In this document: one piece after another, positions 1-4,020 of the stretch | Position numbering within the stretch: the first letter of the stretch is position 1 | Layout: each line of letters begins with the position of its first letter | NCBI GenBank assembly: GCA_023409695.1 | Contig: JAEYQZ010000059.1 | Coordinates: forward strand, 1 to 5,592 | Length of the DNA: 5,592 nucleotides | DNA from: Methanobacteriota archaeon | Lineage (GTDB): Archaea; Methanobacteriota; Methanobacteria; Methanobacteriales; Methanobacteriaceae | Direction: 5' to 3' | Program-made: the position numbers and the translations under genes | The notes under the pieces: model-generated | Databases searched by the model: none | What the model saw: only the letters and a program-made list of their open reading frames with translations | Told to the model about the DNA's origin: nothing

Positions 1-238
1 GGGTTATGTTATTTAATATTAATTTTATTTTGGATCAATGTGGGAATTTTCACAAATGCAGTGATAAATATTAACTGATTTTAAATTATTTAAATTATAT
101 TTTGAGTATGTAATCATGTTGTTATTAATAAAATAATGTATTCATATTGGTAAAGTCTTTAAAAATACGAGTTGATTATTTATTCGGGTATACGACTATT
201 GTTATTTAAGTAATCAAAAAATGAATTAACATATGATT
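1..238. other. AT-rich intergenic left edge, no gene supported
   Basis: No coding region can be supported here. The forward frame from base 1 to 78 stays open for 25 codons, is hydrophobic and ends at TGA 76-78. It could be the C-terminal tail of a gene that begins outside the window, but there is no motif to confirm this. The stretch 46-53 (GAATTTTC) resembles hairpin arms of the element at 2001-2205, which may be chance in such AT-rich DNA. Confidence 0.5.
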
Positions 239-262
239 CACAGAGCAATATTGCTTGCTGTG
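239..262. promoter_or_regulatory. Palindromic site just upstream of a TATA box, possible operator or activator site
   Basis: A perfect 12-bp palindrome AGCAATATTGCT (244-255) is flanked by CACAG (239-243) and CTGTG (258-262). With TT/AA at 237-238 and 263-264, the outer arms are 7 bp. Only a two-base TG interrupts the symmetry. It ends 7 bases before the TATA box at 270-277, where archaeal activators or repressors often bind. That it binds a regulator is inference; the symmetry is seen directly. Confidence 0.4.
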
Positions 263-300
263 AACAACGTTTATATATTAGTAGTGAATAAATAGGAGTT
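263..300 (+). promoter_or_regulatory. Archaeal promoter (BRE/TATA) of the secreted protein gene
   Basis: TTTATATA at 270-277 matches the methanogen box A, with a purine-containing BRE-like stretch at about 263-269. Transcription would start near 298-301, giving a leader of about 68 nt before the ATG at 368. An AGGAG at 294-298 lies at or upstream of that start point, so it is probably not in the mRNA and should not be used to choose the start codon. Confidence 0.65.
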
Positions 301-367
301 AACGGTAATAAAAACAATATGTTTGGTACCGGATTTAATTTCATATCTAAATAGATGGGTGAATAAG

Positions 368-910
368 ATGATAAATAAAAAAAATATGATGGCATTAATA
401 GCCATAGTATTTATGATATTAATTAGTGCAGTTCCAACTTTTGCAGCGACTTCATCAACTCAGCCTGTAACAGTTACTGTTAAACAAACAATTGCGATTT
501 CAGCACAGTGGAATAGTGGTGGAAATAACTCAGTAATAAATCTTGGTAGTGTTTCTGCTGATAATATGCAAACTACTTTTGCTGGTGGGGCAACTGGAGA
601 ACAACTTACAACAGCTTCTAATGATATTATAGATATCTGGACTAAAGTAGCAAATGCAGATTTTGCAGGTACCGACCCAATAGCGTCTTCTAATTTCATG
701 TTCTCTGGTTTAAACCAGACAACTGCAAAAGCATACTCCGCTAGCTATGCTATAATTGGAAATGCTACACCAAAGGCACCCCAGGGTAATCCTACAACTT
801 ATCCAGTGACTTTTTACTTAACAGTGCCATATGGAACTAGCGCGGGTACATACACAAATACTGTTTACTTCTCAGCAGTAGCACACGACGCAGCAGCACC
901 AACCACATAA
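368..910 (+). CDS. Small secreted beta-rich surface protein of unknown function
   Basis: A 180-residue exported protein that I cannot assign to a named family. I chose ATG 368 over in-frame TTG 323 and GTG 359 because it gives a compact signal peptide (Lys4-Lys5, hydrophobic core 8-22, likely cut after Ala26 in PTFA) and has GGGTGA at 357-362 in front. The mature part is rich in Thr, Ser, Ala, Asn and Gly, has no cysteine, and alternates like beta strands. It includes INLGSVSADN, a SNDIIDIWTKV strand and a C-terminal YPVTFYLTVPYGTSAGTYT region. It has no C-terminal anchor and no LPxTG or PGF motif. The neighbour encodes a membrane-anchored WxLIP-like protein, so a secreted partner or fibre subunit (compare WxL proteins, or TasA/AbpA-type archaeal pilins) is possible. 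No WxL motif is present, and this role is inference. Confidence 0.85.
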   Translation: MINKKNMMALIAIVFMILISAVPTFAATSSTQPVTVTVKQTIAISAQWNSGGNNSVINLGSVSADNMQTTFAGGATGEQLTTASNDIIDIWTKVANADFAGTDPIASSNFMFSGLNQTTAKAYSASYAIIGNATPKAPQGNPTTYPVTFYLTVPYGTSAGTYTNTVYFSAVAHDAAAPTT

Positions 911-911
911 A

Positions 912-968
912 TGAAAATAAATAAAGTTTATTTTATTTTCAGTTTTTTCTTTTAGACTTTTTTTAATA
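912..968 (+). terminator. Hairpin plus T-tract terminator after the secreted protein gene
   Basis: TGAAAATAAATAAA (912-925) pairs with TTTATTTTATTTTCA (927-941), leaving one extra T bulged. T-rich tracts follow at 943-952 and 958-964. The hairpin starts just after the TAA at 908-910, and the T-tracts alone fit archaeal termination. It separates the two secreted-protein genes into distinct transcripts, at least in part. Confidence 0.65.
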
Positions 969-984
969 TTTTTAAATCATTAGT

Positions 985-1012
985 TATGTACTTATAAAAG
1001 TATATATTGCTT
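985..1012 (+). promoter_or_regulatory. Probable TATA promoter of the anchored surface protein gene
   Basis: Two overlapping TATA-like boxes are visible: CTTATAAAA at 991-999 and GTATATATT at 1000-1008. The second, with AAAAG as BRE, would start transcription near 1030 and give a leader of about 46 nt. TACTT/AAGTA (989-993 and 998-1002) forms a small dyad over the first box. Which box is used cannot be decided from sequence. Confidence 0.5.
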
Positions 1013-1075
1013 ATAATTCTAATTTAGATAAAACAGATCAATATTAACATGAATCTTTTTATTTGGAGGCATTTC

Positions 1076-1996
1076 ATGGATTCAAAAAAAATTTCAAAGC
1101 TATTTCCAATTATCGCAGTATTCCTTATAATTTTAAGTTCAATTGGTTCAGCAACTGCAGCTGGTCTTCTTGCATCCCCTGGAGGATTTCAGGTTAAGTT
1201 CACTGGAAGTTCAACAACGTATACAGGCCATGTAACTGTTGAAAATACGGGAAATGAACCATTAAATATTATAATCGGCGAAAAAAGGATGCAAAAGGAT
1301 GATGTTAACCTACTGTTTTCAGATACAGGAATTGCAACATGGATAACTGCTAATCCTTCTAATTTTACATTAGCGCCAAAAGGAAAGAAAGACGTTGCTT
1401 TCACTGTTAATGTACCTTCAAATATTAATTATTATGATGCAGTTGGGGCATTGATTATAGATGGTTATCCACAGACACAGAATAGTTCGGGTAATTCAAA
1501 TTCACCATCTGTAAGTGTACAGCAGGTACCTGAACTAATAGTTCCAATAGTTGTTGGTCTCCCGGGTCAAATAATTGAATCATTACAACTTTTAAGTCAT
1601 ACTGCACCATCGGTTCTTCTATCATTCATGCCTGGCGGCTTTACATATCAGCTAAACAATAATGGGACCGTTTATGCCAACATGACTGGAAACATAGAGA
1701 TAAGCGGATTATTAAGCAAACATAGCGTGCCAATACAAGAAGGAGTTTATCCTGGAGACAATTACACTATTGCAACCAGTTGGACACCGGATTTTTTTGA
1801 TTTTGGACTCTACAATGCGAAAACAACTATAAACTATGGAAGATATCACCAAACACAGACCCTTCAAACTGATGATACAATTCTTGTTATTCCTGTATGG
1901 TTAATTATTATAATAATCCTGGCTGTTGCAATATGGATTATAAGGAAAAAAGAGATTGAATCTCCAATTAACATTAAAATAGAAAGGAAAAAGTGA
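1076..1996 (+). CDS. Membrane-anchored two-domain surface protein, DUF916/WxLIP-like layout
   Basis: A 306-residue exported protein. ATG 1076 is preferred to ATG 1049 because TTGGAGG (1063-1069) lies six bases upstream. It also gives a normal signal peptide: MDSKK, hydrophobic 9-24, likely cut near Ala28-Ala29. Residues about 34-130 form a beta-sandwich-like domain with N-x-G-N strand signals (VTVENTGNEPLNI) and FTLAPKGKKDVAFTVNVP, a pattern seen in DUF916 and pili-chaperone-like Ig folds. A Ser/Asn linker (135-147) leads to a second beta-rich domain (about 150-262), then a transmembrane helix (269-289) and a basic tail (RKK, KIERKK). Several N-x-S/T sequons are present. By layout this matches Gram-positive WxL-interacting proteins (DUF916 plus DUF3324, C-terminal anchor). 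The family link is my reading of patterns, not a search. With the preceding gene it may form a surface binding or assembly pair. Confidence 0.85.
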   Translation: MDSKKISKLFPIIAVFLIILSSIGSATAAGLLASPGGFQVKFTGSSTTYTGHVTVENTGNEPLNIIIGEKRMQKDDVNLLFSDTGIATWITANPSNFTLAPKGKKDVAFTVNVPSNINYYDAVGALIIDGYPQTQNSSGNSNSPSVSVQQVPELIVPIVVGLPGQIIESLQLLSHTAPSVLLSFMPGGFTYQLNNNGTVYANMTGNIEISGLLSKHSVPIQEGVYPGDNYTIATSWTPDFFDFGLYNAKTTINYGRYHQTQTLQTDDTILVIPVWLIIIIILAVAIWIIRKKEIESPINIKIERKK

Positions 1997-2000
1997 TTCA

Positions 2001-2205
2001 CTCGAAAATTCTATGAATTTTCGGTGTTTGCAAAATGAAATTTTGCAACCGTGAAAAACGAAGCCTGTGAAAATTGAAAATTTTCACGGCATCAAATCGG
2101 AGATTTGACAGTTTTTCACATGCCCCGAAAATCCCTCAAAAATTCTTCGAATTTTTGGGGCATCAAAAAACCGTAGGTTTTTTTGAAGGCTATGATTTTC
2201 GAGGG
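2001..2205. repeat. Multi-hairpin intergenic element (possible structured RNA or mobile palindromic repeat)
   Basis: Almost every base lies in a stem. Hairpin 1: 2003-2011/2015-2023 (9 bp, loop TAT). Hairpin 2: 2028-2036/2040-2048 (9 bp, loop GAA). Module A: outer stem 2051-2059/2111-2119 (9 bp) encloses 2067-2075/2079-2087 (9 bp, loop GAA, extended by GCC/GGC past a bulged T) and 2092-2098/2102-2108 (7 bp, loop GGA). Module B: outer stem 2126-2133/2194-2201 (8 bp) encloses 2134-2145/2149-2160 (12 pairs with one T-G, loop TTC) and 2163-2172/2176-2186 (one bulged T, loop GTA). Both modules join their inner hairpins with GGCATCAAA. 5' arms are A-rich and 3' arms T-rich throughout. It begins four bases after a stop codon and may also act as a 3' UTR structure or terminator. 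A dispersed repeat family, MITE-like element or ncRNA are all open. Confidence 0.75.
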
Positions 2206-2230
2206 TTTTCTTTAACTATTTTGTTTTTTT
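2206..2230 (+). terminator. T-rich tract after the multi-hairpin element
   Basis: TTTTC at 2206-2210, TTT at 2211-2213 and a run of seven T at 2224-2230 follow the last stem of the element. Together they could end transcripts of the surface protein gene in the archaeal T-tract manner. Weakly supported on its own. Confidence 0.4.
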
Positions 2231-2235
2231 AAATT

Positions 2236-2275
2236 AGCTTTAAATTATATAAGAATCAATAGATATTGTAGTCAA
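2236..2275 (+). promoter_or_regulatory. TATA promoter of the PAP2 phosphatase gene
   Basis: TTATATAA at 2245-2252 is preceded by an A/T-rich BRE-like stretch (GCTTTAAA, 2237-2244). Transcription would start near 2274, about 35 nt before ATG 2309, so the gene probably has its own promoter downstream of the hairpin element. Confidence 0.55.
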
Positions 2276-2308
2276 TTCCTTATTTTAATGATTAGGTAGA
2301 GGATATGC

Positions 2309-2899
2309 ATGTTAGACGGACTAATTACGCCATTAAATCAGATAGATATTCTAATTTTTTATCTAATTAATATCAATATGCAAAATCCAGTTTTTGACGT
2401 TTTAATGCCTTTAATATCAAGTATTGGATATTTCAGCATCTGGATTCTTTTATGTGTTTTATTGTATGTATTTGGCGGGAAGAAAGGGAGAAATGTTGCT
2501 TTAGTTTGCATAGTTGCCCTGATATTTGGCTACTTTTTAACTGAAATTTTGAAGTATATAGTTGTTAGGCCAAGACCGTATACTGTACTTGATGGAGTAC
2601 GGGTTTTAACAGATAGTAGTGGTTCTTCATGGCCATCAGGTCACACAGTTGCTTCTTTTATAGGGGCTATCATAATTGGCAGGAGTTACAGCTTTAATTT
2701 TAGAGGTAAAAGCTGTAGATTACTCTATCCTATGCTGGTATTTGCATCTCTAGTTGGGTTTTCAAGAATTTACAATGGAGTTCATTATCCTTTTGATGTG
2801 ATTTCAGGTGCTTTAATTGGTATATTTTGTGCTTTATTAATTCTAATGGTTGAAAAGGATATAATAAAGTTTAATGAAAAGTTATCGCATATTAAGTAA
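2309..2899 (+). CDS. PAP2-family membrane phosphatase, probable polyprenyl pyrophosphate phosphatase
   Basis: A 196-residue integral membrane enzyme of the type 2 phosphatidic acid phosphatase superfamily. All three catalytic motifs are intact: K82-x6-R89-P90, P109-S110-G111-H112, and S152-R153-x5-H159-x3-D163. His112 and His159 are the expected nucleophile-relay pair of the family. Hydrophobic helices flank the motifs (about 30-55, 62-84, 113-125, 137-152, 164-181), which puts the active site at the membrane surface. ATG 2309 follows AGAGGA (2298-2303); the nearby ATG 2305 is in another frame. Bacterial relatives (BcrC/YbjG type) dephosphorylate undecaprenyl pyrophosphate. In an archaeon with a wall polymer the likely substrate is a polyprenyl or dolichyl pyrophosphate carrier. 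Substrate is inferred from context, and acid phosphatase or phospholipid phosphatase activity cannot be excluded. Confidence 0.93.
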   Translation: MLDGLITPLNQIDILIFYLININMQNPVFDVLMPLISSIGYFSIWILLCVLLYVFGGKKGRNVALVCIVALIFGYFLTEILKYIVVRPRPYTVLDGVRVLTDSSGSSWPSGHTVASFIGAIIIGRSYSFNFRGKSCRLLYPMLVFASLVGFSRIYNGVHYPFDVISGALIGIFCALLILMVEKDIIKFNEKLSHIK

Positions 2900-2904
2900 A
2901 ACAT

Positions 2905-2940
2905 TAAACTTAAAAATAAGTACAACATAAATTATACATG
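2905..2940 (+). promoter_or_regulatory. Possible promoter giving a leaderless mRNA
   Basis: TTAAAAAT at 2910-2917 is a weak TATA match whose centre lies about 32 bases before ATG 2946. Transcription would start near 2938-2942, leaving almost no leader. This agrees with the absence of any GGAGG-like sequence upstream of 2946. Confidence 0.4.
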
Positions 2941-2945
2941 ATAAA

Positions 2946-3461
2946 ATGCCATTACTGAAAGATAACGAAAGGGAACAGTTGAGACAACTGGTTAAGGCTT
3001 GCCTTCTTGAAATTAGCAAATTAAAAATTGAACTTAAGAAGTGCCAAACTGAATCTAAAAATTCAGGTAAGCTAGATACCGAGCTTGTCAATAAAAAGAA
3101 TCAAGAGATAGATGAACTTAAACTGGCACTGGAAGAAAAAGAGGAAAAAATAGCAGAACTTATGGGTCTTCTGAATGAAAAAAATGCTGAATTGAAAGAA
3201 CTTGAAAAGATTAAAATACATTTTGATGCACTCACAGCCCGGCCAAAAAAGGATCTGACATCATTCCAATCACAGGTTTATCAGTTACTGAGCATGAATA
3301 AATGCACCACTCAAGAACTTTATGAACAAATACTTGATATTGGATTTAAAGAGTTATCTTTTGATAATTTTAACAGTATTTTGAGAAATTTAGAAAGGAA
3401 AGGTTATTTTGAATCTTTTAAAGAAAATGAAACAACCTTCTGGCAAAAAATAGAAAAATAA
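2946..3461 (+). CDS. Coiled-coil protein with probable C-terminal winged-helix domain, unknown function
   Basis: A 171-residue soluble protein that I do not recognise as a named family. Residues about 5-95 are charged and heptad-rich (Leu/Ile/Glu/Lys, for example ELKLALEEKEEKIAELMGLL), indicating a long coiled coil and probable dimer. After a short KPKK-like break (RPKKDLTS, about 99-106) the C-terminal part (107-171) reads as helix-helix-helix plus a terminal strand: FQSQVYQLLSMN, TTQELYEQIL, FDNFNSILRNLERKGYF, then FWQKIEK. This is the pattern of a winged-helix fold. No signal peptide or membrane segment is visible. ATG 2946 has no Shine-Dalgarno, and ATG 2938 is out of frame and stops after six codons. 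DNA binding with a dimerising N-terminal coil is plausible, but a protein-protein role is equally possible. Confidence 0.85.
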   Translation: MPLLKDNEREQLRQLVKACLLEISKLKIELKKCQTESKNSGKLDTELVNKKNQEIDELKLALEEKEEKIAELMGLLNEKNAELKELEKIKIHFDALTARPKKDLTSFQSQVYQLLSMNKCTTQELYEQILDIGFKELSFDNFNSILRNLERKGYFESFKENETTFWQKIEK

Positions 3462-3481
3462 GACTATTTTATAAATAATCT

Positions 3482-3578
3482 CTTTTATTAAAAGTATCAA
3501 ACAGGTGTGCACTTTATGAATATTTAAATTCAACTATTTTTTTGTTAAACCAGCCTCATTACAGCATTGTTTTTTTTT
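3482..3578 (+). terminator. Probable terminator region of the coiled-coil gene
   Basis: A short hairpin CTTTT/AAAAG (3482-3486 and 3490-3494) is followed by a run of seven T (3537-3543) and a run of nine T (3570-3578). Archaeal RNA polymerase stops at such T-tracts. The hairpin is weak and the T-tracts are the stronger evidence. Confidence 0.45.
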
Positions 3579-3720
3579 ATTTTGTAAATGTAATTCTTAA
3601 ACTGCATTAAGAAAATTTTAAAATATTTTTAGAGAGGGGTAGTCATATATCCTGTTATTTAGTTGGTATTTTTTAGAAACTTAAATTTTCATGGGAAACA
3701 ATGAGTTAAATTTTATCAAT

Positions 3721-3755
3721 GAGGTGACAATATGAAATTTAAGCTCATAATTTAG
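3721..3755 (+). pseudogene. Orphan ribosome-binding site with a 7-codon frame, possible gene remnant or leader peptide
   Basis: GAGGTGA (3721-3727), as good as that of the thermosome gene, stands four bases before ATG 3732. The frame reads MKFKLII and stops at TAG 3753-3755; continuing past the stop gives IMGRINYYFF. A positively charged start followed by hydrophobic residues looks like the beginning of a signal peptide cut off by a nonsense mutation. It lies about 290 bases before the secreted peptidase gene. It could be a dead secreted-protein gene, a tiny leader ORF, or chance. No downstream remnant can be recognised. Confidence 0.3.
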
Positions 3756-3925
3756 ATAATGGGCCGTATTAATTACTATTTTTTTATAAAAAAAGTTTTA
3801 TTAAAATATGAATTATTAAAAATGTGAACTAAATTTAACAGCAAATAAAATTATATTAAAAACTAATTTTAGCTAATTTAAAGCTTGAATAACCATTTAA
3901 TTAACTTATTTTATTAAAAATAAAA

Positions 3926-3965
3926 TGGAAACATTTATATATTTCAAAAAAATTATTAATAACAT
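3926..3965 (+). promoter_or_regulatory. Strong TATA promoter of the secreted peptidase gene
   Basis: TTTATATA at 3934-3941 is a textbook methanogen TATA box, preceded by TGGAAACA (3926-3933) as the BRE. Transcription should start near 3962-3966 and give a leader of about 55-60 nt that contains the hairpin described next. A small AT dyad (3908-3914/3920-3926) lies immediately upstream. Confidence 0.75.
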
Positions 3966-3970
3966 GTCCT

Positions 3971-4008
3971 GTGGCTTGTTAAATAAATTAATTTAACAAT
4001 GCTAGCAC
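3971..4008 (+). promoter_or_regulatory. Leader hairpin ending directly at the ribosome-binding site
   Basis: TTGTTAAAT (3976-3984) pairs perfectly with ATTTAACAA (3991-3999) around a six-base loop. GC (3974-3975) with GC (4001-4002) and GTG (3971-3973) with CAC (4006-4008) can extend it across small bulges. The last paired base is next to GGAGG at 4009. Within a leader of about 55 nt, it could influence access of the ribosome to the unusual ATT start. The pairing is seen; the role is inference. Confidence 0.45.
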
Positions 4009-4017
4009 GGAGGCGAT
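4009..4017 (+). promoter_or_regulatory. Shine-Dalgarno site that sets the ATT start
   Basis: GGAGGCGAT matches the archaeal consensus GGAGGTGAT at eight of nine bases. GGAGG ends seven bases before ATT 4021, exactly the spacing between GAGG and GTG in the thermosome gene (5216-5219 to 5227). No ATG, GTG or TTG lies in frame between the TAG at 4003-4005 and ATG 4066. Confidence 0.8.
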
Positions 4018-4020
4018 AAA

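Larger units (their letters stand above)
3462..3905. other. AT-rich gap with T-tracts and decayed-looking signals, no supported gene
   Basis: No open frame with coding character is seen on either strand. The contents are mainly T-tracts, a 16-bp palindrome of seven T, AT and seven A (3779-3794), and small translation-start-like pieces. Those pieces are AGGTG at 3502-3506 with ATG 3516 and stop at 3525-3527, GAGGGG at 3634-3639, and GAGGTGA at 3721-3727. Repeated TTTTATTAAAA words (3484, 3797, 3910) look like low complexity. The region could be the remains of degraded genes, but nothing identifies them. Confidence 0.5.

Noticed and set aside
1..78. Open forward frame ending at TGA 76-78, hydrophobic, as a C-terminal fragment of an upstream gene
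   Set aside because: Only 25 codons, no motif, and another frame is open for nearly as long. It cannot be told from chance.
180..395. Reverse-strand open frame of 71 codons
   Set aside because: It lies across the promoter, palindrome and start of the secreted protein gene, has no ribosome-binding site and no recognisable domain.
460..699. Reverse-strand open frame within the secreted protein gene
   Set aside because: Antisense shadow of a well-supported gene with signal peptide and ribosome-binding site.
1049..1075. ATG 1049 as the start of the anchored surface protein
   Set aside because: No ribosome-binding site in front of it, and the strong TTGGAGG site falls inside the would-be coding region just before ATG 1076.
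1189..1404. Reverse-strand open frame within the anchored surface protein gene
   Set aside because: Antisense shadow; the forward frame has coherent domain structure.
2051..2119. Cloverleaf-like module considered as a tRNA gene
   Set aside because: No T-loop GTTCNA, no D-loop GG, no 7-bp acceptor with discriminator, and the stems are almost pure A/T. It is a multi-hairpin element, not a tRNA.
2001..2205. Series of palindromes considered as a CRISPR array
   Set aside because: The hairpins differ in sequence and are not separated by constant-length spacers, so there are no direct repeats of CRISPR type.
2305..2311. ATG 2305 as the start of the PAP2 protein
   Set aside because: Out of frame with the catalytic motifs; ATG 2309 is in frame and well spaced from AGAGGA.
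2882..3091. Reverse-strand open frame overlapping the PAP2 gene end and coiled-coil start
   Set aside because: Low-complexity complement of the coiled-coil coding sequence, with no start signals.
3779..3794. Perfect 16-bp palindrome of seven T, AT and seven A as an operator or terminator
   Set aside because: Pure A/T low complexity in very AT-rich DNA, not placed next to a gene end or a promoter core.
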